NCBI GenBank assembly: GCA_900547755.1
Contig: URIC01000050.1
Location: 1-14,679, forward strand
Reading direction: 5' to 3'
Source: an uncultured Bacteroidales bacterium
GTDB taxonomy: Bacteria > Bacteroidota > Bacteroidia > Bacteroidales > Muribaculaceae
Length of the DNA: 14,679 bases
The position numbers and the translations under genes were made by a program. A model generated the notes under the pieces. The model searched no databases and was not told the DNA's origin. It saw nothing but the letters and a program-made list of their open reading frames with translations. Numbering within the stretch: position 1 is the stretch's first letter; each line of letters begins with the position of its first letter. Shown one piece after another: positions 1 to 7,945 of this stretch.

Positions 1-20
1 CTGATTTTGTGTATAAAATA

Positions 21-53
21 GAGACTGCCTAACTTTCGTTGTTAGACAGCCTC
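21..53 (-). terminator. Hairpin terminator closing the TPR-GNAT transcript
   Basis: A 13-bp inverted repeat (arms 21-33 and 41-53, 7-nt loop) lies about 30 nt past the acetyltransferase stop codon. As minus-strand RNA all 13 positions pair, two of them as G-U wobbles. Read as plus-strand RNA the same positions are A-C mismatches. It is followed on the minus strand by a T-rich stretch (TATTTTATAC). Position, wobble polarity and the T-rich tail all point to an intrinsic terminator for the leftward transcript. Confidence 0.85.
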
Positions 54-82
54 TTCCTGTTTATTTATACTCTGTAACTCCT

Positions 83-631
83 TCAGACTCCATAAATAGT
101 GCTGCGCAGTGTCGGCACTATATGTTCACTCAGTTTACTGCCTTTCAAGCCCGGAGTACTCATAAGTTTAAGTTCGATGGAATCCTGACCGGGAGCGTAG
201 GGGGGCTGGATATAGCGGATGTCCGTATGCAATACCAGGCCTAAGCGTCGGTAGAAACCAATACGCCGAAGGGTAAGTTCGTCCACCGGCGGCTCTACTT
301 CCAGTACCAACTCCATGTCGGGGTCCGTACGCTCGAAGTCTGCGATAAATTTTGCACCGAGACCGTTGCCACGCAGATGTGGCAAGGTGGCAAGATGCTC
401 TCCGTAAATAACGTTGTCCGTCAGGTGCCAGTAAATTAGGAAACCGACGAATCTGTTATCTGTCTCCATTATTTTCATGTGCATCCGAGGATGTCCGTCC
501 ATGAAGAGACGGACATCCTCAGGGGTATCCCATGGTCTTCTCTCTTCAGGAGGAAAAGCGTCTTTGTACAGGTCAAGCATCTCGGCAGGAATCTCCATGC
601 CGGGTTTTACTTCTTTGATAGTGTATTCCAT
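83..631 (-). CDS. GNAT family N-acetyltransferase
   Basis: This 182-residue protein has the layout of a single-domain GNAT acetyltransferase, which moves an acetyl group from acetyl-CoA to an amine. The acetyl-CoA pyrophosphate-binding signature is visible as R-G-N-G-L-G at residues 87-92, after a beta-strand segment (GEHLATLPHL) at about 77-86. A motif-B-like segment (RIGFYRRLGL) lies at about 123-132. The N-terminal FPPEERR at 26-32 recurs in this kind of Bacteroidales acetyltransferase. There is no signal peptide, so it should be cytoplasmic. Its ATG overlaps the TAA of the upstream TPR gene by one base (TAATG), which suggests translational coupling, and a terminator follows at 21-53. The substrate cannot be told from the sequence. 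The family call is secure; a specific function is not. Confidence 0.88.
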   Translation of the reverse strand: MEYTIKEVKPGMEIPAEMLDLYKDAFPPEERRPWDTPEDVRLFMDGHPRMHMKIMETDNRFVGFLIYWHLTDNVIYGEHLATLPHLRGNGLGAKFIADFERTDPDMELVLEVEPPVDELTLRRIGFYRRLGLVLHTDIRYIQPPYAPGQDSIELKLMSTPGLKGSKLSEHIVPTLRSTIYGV

Positions 632-1851
632 TAGTGCAATCGGTATGTAACGGTTTCGATAGTATTCTTGATTTCGGCATCCTCAGGGGCTGATTCAGCA
701 GCCCTGTTGGCGTAATGCAAGGCAGGACGCAGATATTTTTCGCGTATGGATTTCGCCATTTCACGGGCGCTACGTCCACGCCCTTTGATGCTGTCAAGTT
801 TCTCGATGCCGACAGAGGCGATATATTTAGAGGCGCTTTTTAGAGTGTGGATGTCGGCGTTGCTGTAATCGGCGGCTTTGCGATATTCCGCCACAGCTTC
901 ATCCTTGCGATTCATAGATGCCAGGACACCGGCCTTCATGTTGTGCAGAAGCGCCATTTCCGGATTCTTGTCCAGGGCTGTGTCTATAGCTGCGAGTGCC
1001 TGTCCGGGCAACTCTTCAATCATCAGTCCGGCCACATATTTTTGAATGAATACAGGCGTTTTGTCCACTCCATGTATTTTCAGGGCATCGCCGGCTGTAC
1101 GAGTCACTTCCCGTCCCAGCGAGTCGCGCATTTCGGGATGTGCCTTAATAATGTTTGATAAGGAGGAAATCTGGTTCAGGAACACTTCTTTGCGCGTGTA
1201 TCCGTTTTTGCGTGCCTTTCGGAAAGCATTGAAGGCCTTGTCGTATTCATGCGCATTGTAAGCCATTACGCCGCCGTAAAAATATGCGTTGGCCCGTATG
1301 GAGTCGCTCATCGGAATATCGGGATGGAAATAGGCTTTGTCCGGGAGGGATGCGTATTCCATAAAGGCATTGTAGGCCTTGGGGTAATAGTGTTTCTTAT
1401 TCATGTAGGCGATGCCGGCATTGTAGAGGGCCGGTGCCGAAATATTCAGCCACTCCGCCAATTCGGGACTGTATTTTACCTTGATTACCCCATGTTTGTC
1501 CGGCACTGAGTCCAAAGCCATACATTTGGTGAAATAGCGGTTTGCGCTCATCAGGGCATCGCCCATGGATACAAGGTCTACATTAGGGTCTTTACGATTA
1601 ATGGACAGCATTTTATAGAAATGACGGTATGCCTCGCGCTCTATCTTCCCGGCTACGAAGTAGGTATAGGCGTCCGGAGTAAATGTTGAGTCGGCGAGTA
1701 CTTCATTTATCAACTCCCTTGCCTGCTTCACCTTTGTGTAGTCGCCGGCCAGTTTATTGGCCTGCCGGATATTTTTGCGCGGATTCGCGGCAAAAGCAAA
1801 AGCGGCGGACAGACAGAGTGTCGCAAATATGCAAAAAGTCCATTTTTTCAT
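631..1851 (-). CDS. Secreted tetratricopeptide-repeat protein
   Basis: This 406-residue protein begins with a clear Sec signal peptide: MKK, a hydrophobic stretch to about residue 20, and an A-F-A-A cleavage region. The mature protein is therefore expected in the periplasm or at the envelope. The rest is helical and TPR-like, with segments such as ALYNAGIAYMNKKHYYPKAY, an AYNAHEYDKAFNAFRKA repeat, and MNRKDEAVAEYRKAADYS near the C-terminus. TPR arrays bind other proteins; no catalytic motif is visible. It resembles the next gene upstream (2015-3079) along its length, including the shared Y-P-x-A-Y-x-A-F-M segment and a similar C-terminus (ANRA/ANKA followed by an acidic stretch), so the two look like diverged tandem duplicates. 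The start is the ATG directly before the signal peptide. No Shine-Dalgarno sequence is seen, and the partner is unknown. Confidence 0.88.
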   Translation of the reverse strand: MKKWTFCIFATLCLSAAFAFAANPRKNIRQANKLAGDYTKVKQARELINEVLADSTFTPDAYTYFVAGKIEREAYRHFYKMLSINRKDPNVDLVSMGDALMSANRYFTKCMALDSVPDKHGVIKVKYSPELAEWLNISAPALYNAGIAYMNKKHYYPKAYNAFMEYASLPDKAYFHPDIPMSDSIRANAYFYGGVMAYNAHEYDKAFNAFRKARKNGYTRKEVFLNQISSLSNIIKAHPEMRDSLGREVTRTAGDALKIHGVDKTPVFIQKYVAGLMIEELPGQALAAIDTALDKNPEMALLHNMKAGVLASMNRKDEAVAEYRKAADYSNADIHTLKSASKYIASVGIEKLDSIKGRGRSAREMAKSIREKYLRPALHYANRAAESAPEDAEIKNTIETVTYRLH

Positions 1852-1921
1852 TTCATCGTTCTGGAGAGACGGTTTTTTCTTAGAAAATCCACTGTATTCT
1901 TGAGGTCAACTTCTTAAGGAT

Positions 1922-1961
1922 AAGGAGCTGCATCAAATTTAATATTTTGACACAGCCCCTT
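1922..1961 (-). terminator. Hairpin terminator between the two TPR genes
   Basis: A 16-bp stem (arms 1922-1937 and 1946-1961) with an 8-nt loop lies about 53 nt past the stop of the upstream TPR gene. Every position pairs in minus-strand RNA, with three G-U wobbles. On the plus strand those positions become A-C mismatches, so selection appears to act on the leftward transcript. The downstream tail (ATCCTTAAG on the minus strand) is only weakly U-rich, so termination may be partial and some read-through into the second TPR gene is possible. Confidence 0.72.
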
Positions 1962-2014
1962 GTAGATGTCTTATTTATTCAAGTACCGGAAAATGGAACT
2001 TGAATGTATGTGAA

Positions 2015-3079
2015 TCAGAGTTTGTTTGCGTTTTCAATATTGTACTCTATATCCTCGATTTCATTAGAGACGCGGCTGTCGGCATCGGGAGCTGTCTTAG
2101 CCTTGTTGGCGATTTTAAGGGCAGAATCAAATATGTGGAGAATCTGAGCCTTGTCTTCGGGAGTGGGGTTGGCAATGTTACCCATTATGGCTTTACCCAC
2201 ACTGTTGAGGTCAGCGGCAGCCTTGAGGAGGTAGTCATATTTGTCTGTGAGCTCGCTCATTTTCTCGAAAGCGGGTACAGACGCCAGGTAGTCGTGTTTT
2301 GCGTTGCTTATGATACCGCGCAGACGGTAAACATTGGCATTTGACGCATCTGCGGCTTCTGCCTTTGCCAGTTCTGCAAGCGCGCTGTCGAAGTCTTCGG
2401 TGTCAAAGAAATACTGGAGGTAGTTGTTGAAGATGAAGTCCTGATTATAGCCGAACTTGTCGACGCCAATCTTTGCGACATCGTGGATTTCCTTACGTGC
2501 CTTGTCAGCCGCTTCAGGCTTTTGGCTCATAAGGTTCTGACGGGCGCCGATAGCGTAAACAAAAGCCTGTGGGTCGCTTATGTTCGCGCTGATGGCTGCA
2601 TCGTAGGCTTTGGCGGCAGCCTCAAAGTCACGACCGTATGCTGAGTTGCCTGCATTGAAGAAGTCAATGGCATAGATAGAGTCGGGAACTTGCATTTCCT
2701 TGCTGGATTCGCCGCTCAACATGAAAGCGGTATATGCTTCGGGATATTGCAGGCCACCGTTGAAAAGCGCTACTGCGGCGACGTTGAAGTCGGCAGCCTC
2801 GGCATGCTTCTTCATGCTGTCCATAATCTTCTTGGTGAACTTGGGCTTTGCGCCGGACTCAGCCTCAAGTTTCATTATCTGTTCGTACTGCTGAATGGCG
2901 TCCAGCAGTCCTTTGGCGGTAGGCGCGTCTACCTGACGGTCAGGAGACATCTGAGTGGGTTTTGCCTTGTTGAAAGCATCATCAAGTTTCTTGGCAGACT
3001 CGTACATCTCCTTCACATCCTGTGCCTGTACTGAGAACACTGCGGCCGCTGCGAGGGCAAGTGCAAAAATTTTCTTCAT
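2015..3079 (-). CDS. Secreted tetratricopeptide-repeat protein downstream of gyrA
   Basis: This 354-residue protein has a typical Sec signal peptide (MKKIFALALAAAAVFSVQAQ, cleavage probably at the AQA/AQ boundary), so it should be periplasmic or envelope-associated. The mature part is alpha-helical with degenerate TPR units, for example EAAAKAYDAAISANISDPQA, FDSALAELAKAEAADASNAN and DKAQILHIFDSALKIANKAK. No enzyme motif is visible. A scaffold or protein-binding role is the usual expectation for TPR proteins, but that is family knowledge rather than something shown here. It lies 140 nt downstream of gyrA on the same strand and is followed by a strong hairpin. The gene at 631-1851 is a diverged paralogue. 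The start chosen is the ATG that begins the signal peptide. Confidence 0.9.
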   Translation of the reverse strand: MKKIFALALAAAAVFSVQAQDVKEMYESAKKLDDAFNKAKPTQMSPDRQVDAPTAKGLLDAIQQYEQIMKLEAESGAKPKFTKKIMDSMKKHAEAADFNVAAVALFNGGLQYPEAYTAFMLSGESSKEMQVPDSIYAIDFFNAGNSAYGRDFEAAAKAYDAAISANISDPQAFVYAIGARQNLMSQKPEAADKARKEIHDVAKIGVDKFGYNQDFIFNNYLQYFFDTEDFDSALAELAKAEAADASNANVYRLRGIISNAKHDYLASVPAFEKMSELTDKYDYLLKAAADLNSVGKAIMGNIANPTPEDKAQILHIFDSALKIANKAKTAPDADSRVSNEIEDIEYNIENANKL

Positions 3080-3219
3080 GTCCGTGAGTGTTTATGTTTA
3101 GTTCAATTATTTTACGGTGTTTCAATGTGCCGAAATATGTTTTGATTCCTTGCATTTAAAATATAACGGACACATTGTCTGTTTGTTTTTTGATTTTGAG
3201 CTTTTTTTATACAAAAGGT

Positions 3220-5730
3220 TTAATCGTTTGTCTCGGAATCAGGTGTATCTGTTTCCGGCAGCTCTTCATCTTCGTCTTTAGGGTCAGAATCAACTTTGCA
3301 GACGGATGCAATCACATCGCCTCGCTTTGTGAGGTCTATGAGCTTGACCCCTTGGGTAGCGCGGCCTTGTACAGGAACTGTGGCAAGCGGCATACGGATG
3401 GTGATGCCGCTTTTGTTGATAATCACGAGGTCGTTCTCATCGGTCACGCTTTTTATAGCCACCAGGTGACCGGTCTTGTCTGTAAGAGCCAGAGTCTTTA
3501 CTCCCTTGCCACCTCTGCTGGTGATGCGATAGTCATCTACGACAGAGCGCTTACCGTAACCTTTTGACGATACCACCATTACAGTGTTGTCAGTGTTGCG
3601 GGACATGGTTATCATGCCTATAATTTCGTCATCTTCGTCCTCAGCGAGGGTCATGCCCTTAACTCCTGTACTCATGCGGCCCATTTCGCGAACCTGACTC
3701 TCGTGGAATCTGATGGCGCGGCCCATTTTATCGGCCATTATCACCTCGGAGTCACCATCGGTAAGACATACATCTATCACCTTATCATCCTCTCGGATTA
3801 TAATAGCGTTCACACCTACCTTACGCGGATTGGAATAAGCCTTAAGCGGGGTCTTTTTGATTATACCCTTGCGGGTGCAGAAAATCAGGTTGTGGCTTTC
3901 AGTATATTCATCGTCGTTCAGATGCTCTATGCGGATAATCGCATTTACGGCATCATCGCTCTCTATATTCAGCAGGTTCTGTATGGCACGTCCCTTGGTG
4001 TTCTTGCCGCCCTCGGGGATTTCATATACTTTTAGCCAGTAGCAACGGCCCTTCTGAGTGAAGAAGAGCATATAATTGTGGTTAGTGGCCGGATATATAT
4101 GTTCAATGAAGTCTGAGTCGCGGGTGTCGCTGCCTTTTGCTCCTACGCCACCTCTGTGCTGGGCGCGGAACTCGGCCAGCGGGGTACGTTTGATGTATCC
4201 GAGATGTGAGATGGTGATAATCATCGGGTCATTGGGGTAGAAGTCCTCTGCATTGAAGTCACCGCTGAAGGGGTTGATTACCGTGCGGCGCTCGTCTCCG
4301 TACTTGTCACGTATTTCAATGAGTTCTGTTTTTATGAGGTCACGGCAAACCTGGTCGTTGCTAAGCACTTCGTTCAGATGAGCTATGGTGGCCATAAGCT
4401 GTTCGTATTCGGCACGCAGGTTGTCCATTTCCAGTCCGGTGAGCTGACGAAGACGCATCTCTACAATTGCACGAGTCTGTATCTCATCCAGCTGGAATCG
4501 CTGGCCCAGTCGTTCACGAGCCTCATCGGTGGTCTTGGAAGAACGGATAATGTGGATTACTTCATCGATGTTGTCGCAGGCTATCATCAGGCCCTTCACG
4601 ATATGCGCTCTTTCCTCAGCCTTACGGAGTTCGAATTTTGTGCGGCGTATTACCACCTCATGTCGGTGGTCAATGAAAGCCTCAAGCAATTCTTTAAGGT
4701 TCAGTGTCTTGGGACGTCCATTCACAAGCGCTACGTTATTGACTGAGAAAGAAGTCTGTAGCTGTGTCATCTTGTAGAGCTTGTTTAAGACTACAGATGC
4801 GTTGGCATCGCGCTTTATGTCAATGGTGATGTCAATCTGTCCTCGAGCCGAAGTGTCGGTAATGTCGGCGATACCGTCTATCTTTTTCTCAATCACCAGG
4901 TCGGCGATGCTCTTCACCAATTCCTTCTTGATTACGCCGTATGGAATCTCGGAAATCACGATTTTTTCGTGTTCTCCCTCAGTCTCTATTTCGGCTTTGG
5001 CACGTATTACAATTCGTCCGCGTCCGGTTTCGAAAGCGTCTTTCACACCCTGAAGGCCAAATATTTCGCCGCCGGTGGGAAAGTCCGGGGCCTTGATGTA
5101 CTGCATCAGGTCCTCCACAGTCATGTCGCGATTGTCTATCAGGGCGACAGCGCCATCCAGACACTCTGTAAGGTTGTGAGGAGGCATATTTGTGGCCATA
5201 CCCACGGCGATGCCGCTGGCACCGTTGACAAGGAGGTTCGGTATACGGGTAGGGAGGACGGAAGGCTCGGTAAGGGTATTGTCGAAGTTGGGGTCGAAGT
5301 CAACGGTGTCGGCGTCCAGGTCACGCAGCATCTCTTCGCCCATGCGCTCGAGTTTCACCTCTGTGTAACGCATGGCTGCCGGTGAGTCACCGTCAATGGA
5401 ACCCATGTTTCCCTGTCCGAACACCAGGGGGTAGCGGAGACTCCATTCCTGGGCCATACGTACCATGGTCAGATAGATGGATGAGTCGCCGTGAGGGTGG
5501 TACTTACCCATGACCTCACCCACGATACGTGCGCTTTTCTTAGTCTCACCGGCATAATTGTTATGAAGCATATTCATGCCGTAAAGCACACGTCGGTGTA
5601 CAGGTTTGAAACCATCCCTTACATCCGGGAGGGCACGGCTCACAATAACTGACATCGAATAGTCGATGTAGCTTTTTTTCATCTCGGTGTCTATGTTTAC
5701 CGGGATTATTCTGTCTTCTTGTTGCTGCAT
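3220..5730 (-). CDS. gyrA: DNA gyrase subunit A
   Basis: This 836-residue protein is the breakage-reunion subunit of DNA gyrase, which with GyrB introduces negative supercoils into DNA using ATP. The N-terminal topoisomerase domain keeps E. coli numbering exactly through the active site: catalytic Tyr122 lies in AAMRYTE, and the quinolone-determining region has HPHGDSS with Ser83. Position 87, Asp in E. coli, is Leu here, and position 104 (the D of LVDGQGN) is Phe. The GyrA box needed for DNA wrapping is Q-H-R-G-G-V-G at 524-530, followed by the beta-pinwheel repeats of the C-terminal domain, which separates GyrA from ParC-type proteins that lack the box. The C-terminus is a short acidic tail, and the length is somewhat below the 875 residues of E. 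coli. A promoter lies about 115 nt upstream. Confidence 0.98.
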   Translation of the reverse strand: MQQQEDRIIPVNIDTEMKKSYIDYSMSVIVSRALPDVRDGFKPVHRRVLYGMNMLHNNYAGETKKSARIVGEVMGKYHPHGDSSIYLTMVRMAQEWSLRYPLVFGQGNMGSIDGDSPAAMRYTEVKLERMGEEMLRDLDADTVDFDPNFDNTLTEPSVLPTRIPNLLVNGASGIAVGMATNMPPHNLTECLDGAVALIDNRDMTVEDLMQYIKAPDFPTGGEIFGLQGVKDAFETGRGRIVIRAKAEIETEGEHEKIVISEIPYGVIKKELVKSIADLVIEKKIDGIADITDTSARGQIDITIDIKRDANASVVLNKLYKMTQLQTSFSVNNVALVNGRPKTLNLKELLEAFIDHRHEVVIRRTKFELRKAEERAHIVKGLMIACDNIDEVIHIIRSSKTTDEARERLGQRFQLDEIQTRAIVEMRLRQLTGLEMDNLRAEYEQLMATIAHLNEVLSNDQVCRDLIKTELIEIRDKYGDERRTVINPFSGDFNAEDFYPNDPMIITISHLGYIKRTPLAEFRAQHRGGVGAKGSDTRDSDFIEHIYPATNHNYMLFFTQKGRCYWLKVYEIPEGGKNTKGRAIQNLLNIESDDAVNAIIRIEHLNDDEYTESHNLIFCTRKGIIKKTPLKAYSNPRKVGVNAIIIREDDKVIDVCLTDGDSEVIMADKMGRAIRFHESQVREMGRMSTGVKGMTLAEDEDDEIIGMITMSRNTDNTVMVVSSKGYGKRSVVDDYRITSRGGKGVKTLALTDKTGHLVAIKSVTDENDLVIINKSGITIRMPLATVPVQGRATQGVKLIDLTKRGDVIASVCKVDSDPKDEDEELPETDTPDSETND

Positions 5731-5852
5731 GTGTGTTAAACTGTCAATCTTGAAAGTAAACGAAAAAGCACACGCGAAAGGGAAACCTCTCGTGACGCCA
5801 CCTTTAAGGAGAGAGCATCAGTCGACCATGGGTTGCGTCGGCTAAATCAAAG

Positions 5853-5884
5853 CAAAATTACAAAAAAAATCTGACATACGAAAA
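5853..5884 (-). promoter_or_regulatory. Bacteroidetes-type promoter of gyrA
   Basis: On the minus strand TAATTTTG (5853-5860) matches the Bacteroidetes -7 consensus TAnnTTTG exactly. A T-rich element (TTTT, 5881-5884) sits 20 bp upstream, where the -33 TTTG box is expected. This predicts a start near 5846 and a leader of about 115 nt before the gyrA ATG. The same 20-bp arrangement recurs at two other promoters in this window. Confidence 0.65.
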
Positions 5885-5961
5885 CGCTTTTACGCACACT
5901 ATTCAACACTTTTAAATACTTCTTCACTCTGTGATTGTGCGTGTATTGACTGTGGCGAGCG

Positions 5962-7359
5962 TTAATCGGCCAAGGGTTCCGGATGCTCTGAATTATCCAG
6001 TAGATTCTGCGGCAATGTTTTGGCCGTTTTGGCTCCGAGGTCCTTGAGGTCCTGTGCCAGTTTCACCACGTTGCCACGCCCCTGATATAGGCGAGAGTAG
6101 GCGGTCTCGTAACTGTCCGTGGCTTTTTTGAGCGCAGCGCCCACATCCTGGAGGGCAGATACATAGCCTACTATTTTTTCGTACAGTCTGCCTCCTTTAT
6201 TGGCTATTTCCAAAGTGTTGCGGTTCTGCTTGTCCTGGACCCAAAGCTGAGAGACAATCTTCATCACCGAGAAAAGATGAGTGGGAGAGACAATGGCCAC
6301 ATTGTGCCGGTAGGCGTATGTCCACAGGTCGGCGTCAGCCTGCATGGCGGCGATGTATGCTCCTTCGTTGGGGATAAACATAAGGACGTGGTCGGCACTT
6401 CCGTCCACTGATTTGGGATAGTCTTTTCTTGCGAGTTCGTCAATGTGGTTGCGCACGGACTCAAGGTTGCGTCTGGCGTAAATGCGTCTGTCCTGCTCCG
6501 TCTCGGCGGCGCATAGGTCGGTGTATGCGGTCAGGGAGACTTTGGAGTCAATTATAAACTTGCGGGAGTCCGGCAAAAGCACGATTACGTCCGGGCGCTG
6601 CAGGTTGCCCTGTTCGTCGCGAAGCGCTGTGCCGTCTTCGCGGCGGGTTACCTGCGAGATGAAGTTGACCCCCTTTTCAAGACCGGCGTTTTCCAGCATT
6701 GTCTCGAGAATCATCTCTCCCCAGTCGCCCTGGACCTTGGAGTTGCCTTTGAGGGCGGAGGTCAGGTTCTTGGCATCGGCGCCTATGGTCTCGTTAAGCT
6801 GCATCAGACGGTCTATCTGGTCAGTGAGGGATTTGCGGGAAGCGGATTCCTGCACATAGCTGTCGTTTACGGCTTTACGGAAACTCTCTATATTCTCGGA
6901 CAACGGGGTGAGTATAGCCTTGAGCTGTTCGGAATTAGTCTGTTTCAGGCCGGCGGTCTGCGCAGTAAGTATTTCCGCAGCCAAAGCCTTGAATTGAGCC
7001 ACATTCTCACGCCGGATGTCTTCCTCCTGTCTGGTGGCGCGTTCTTGCATCTGCCGTCGTTCCTGCTGAAATTCTTCTTTCAGGGCTGCTATCTGCTCCT
7101 GCTGCGCCCGGGTGATGGTTTCTATCTGTCTGGCCTGACTCTCCTTCAGCGCGGCAATCTGCTCATTCTGGTTTGTGTGGAGCGTTTTTATCTGCAAGGC
7201 CTGGGCCTCCTGCATTGATTTTATCTGCATTTCGTGCAGACGTCGCATCTCATCAGTATGTCTTTGGGAAACGGTGTCGCCTTTTTTGCGGAGAGAAAAA
7301 AGAATAAGACTCGGCACCAGGCCAACGAGCAGACAGACTATCGGCAGTATGTAATCCAT
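5962..7359 (-). CDS. rmuC: DNA recombination protein RmuC
   Basis: This 465-residue protein has the full RmuC layout. An N-terminal membrane anchor (about residues 3-23) is followed by a long Gln/Glu-rich coiled coil (about 30-150, with repeats such as QIAALKESQARQIE) and then the conserved RmuC domain. That domain has a PD-(D/E)XK-nuclease-like core: G-D-W-G-E near 209-213, R-P-D-V-I-V near 256-261 and F-I-I-D-S-K near 268-273. Family members limit inversions and other rearrangements at short inverted repeats; the mechanism is not well defined. The ATG directly abuts the TAA of the upstream Sel1-repeat gene, so the two are co-transcribed and probably coupled. No hairpin terminator is seen after its stop, so read-through toward gyrA is possible. 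Length is normal for the family. Confidence 0.95.
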   Translation of the reverse strand: MDYILPIVCLLVGLVPSLILFSLRKKGDTVSQRHTDEMRRLHEMQIKSMQEAQALQIKTLHTNQNEQIAALKESQARQIETITRAQQEQIAALKEEFQQERRQMQERATRQEEDIRRENVAQFKALAAEILTAQTAGLKQTNSEQLKAILTPLSENIESFRKAVNDSYVQESASRKSLTDQIDRLMQLNETIGADAKNLTSALKGNSKVQGDWGEMILETMLENAGLEKGVNFISQVTRREDGTALRDEQGNLQRPDVIVLLPDSRKFIIDSKVSLTAYTDLCAAETEQDRRIYARRNLESVRNHIDELARKDYPKSVDGSADHVLMFIPNEGAYIAAMQADADLWTYAYRHNVAIVSPTHLFSVMKIVSQLWVQDKQNRNTLEIANKGGRLYEKIVGYVSALQDVGAALKKATDSYETAYSRLYQGRGNVVKLAQDLKDLGAKTAKTLPQNLLDNSEHPEPLAD

Positions 7360-7944
7360 TTATTTGCGCTTCCTTTTGTTATAAGTCTGTTTTGCAGGCT
7401 TTTTTATTGGTGCCGGGAGCCGGTCAAGCTCCGACTTAGCTTCCTCGATACCGGCGTCGGCTGCTATACGGAAGTATTTGCGGGCCATCTCGGTGTCCTG
7501 CTTCATACCTGTGCCGTTGCGGTACATACGTGCCACTAACAGCGCGGCATCCGGGTCTCCTTGTTCTGCGGCGCGCCAAAACCATTCGCCTGCCATTCGC
7601 TCGTCTTTCTGCACGCCTGTTCCGTTAAGGAAACAGTAACCAATCTCGAATTGTGAAGCGGCATGTCCGTTTTGGGCGGCTTTGCGAAACCAGTACGCGG
7701 CATCTTCAGGATTCGGATTTATCCCTTGTCCTTCCAGAAACATAATCCCTATCTGATATTCGGCATCAAGATTCCCTTTTTTTGCCGAGCGTCCGAAAGC
7801 CTTCAGCGCATCCTTATATTGGCCGGCATCCAGAAGCTGGATACCCCGGTCGTAATCTACGTCCGGTTCGGTGGCTTTTAAGGAAAAAGATGTTGAAGAC
7901 AAGGCGATTATTGCTGTAAGTAATATAAATTTCATTCTGTTCAT
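7360..7944 (-). CDS. Secreted Sel1-repeat protein
   Basis: I place the start at the ATG at 7944, which gives 194 residues and a compact signal peptide (MNRMKFILLTAIIALSSTSF, cleavage near SLKA). An in-frame ATG at 7965 would add seven residues inside the upstream gene, and the one at 7935 would give MKFILL. After an initial TPR-like unit (GIQLLDAGQYKDALKAFGRS) there are at least three Sel1 repeats with the A-x-x-x-I-G/A-x-x-x-x-x-G-x-G pattern: AEYQIGIMFLEGQG, SQFEIGYCFLNGTG and ALLVARMYRNGTG. The C-terminus is Lys/Arg-rich. Sel1 proteins act as protein-interaction scaffolds; the partner is unknown here. The start lies 1 nt past the sugar transferase stop and the end abuts rmuC, so all three genes are probably one transcript. 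Confidence 0.88.
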   Translation of the reverse strand: MNRMKFILLTAIIALSSTSFSLKATEPDVDYDRGIQLLDAGQYKDALKAFGRSAKKGNLDAEYQIGIMFLEGQGINPNPEDAAYWFRKAAQNGHAASQFEIGYCFLNGTGVQKDERMAGEWFWRAAEQGDPDAALLVARMYRNGTGMKQDTEMARKYFRIAADAGIEEAKSELDRLPAPIKKPAKQTYNKRKRK

Positions 7945-7945
7945 C

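Noticed and set aside
1852..1921. A TTGACC hexamer on the minus strand as a sigma70-like -35 box for the second TPR gene.
   Set aside because: There is no matching -10 element, and the other promoters in the window follow the Bacteroidetes -33/-7 pattern. The gene may rely on read-through or on a promoter I cannot see.
3158..3165. TATATTTT on the minus strand as a -7 box for the first TPR gene.
   Set aside because: It departs from TAnnTTTG at the last base, and no TTTG-like -33 box occurs 19-21 bp upstream in this AT-rich interval.
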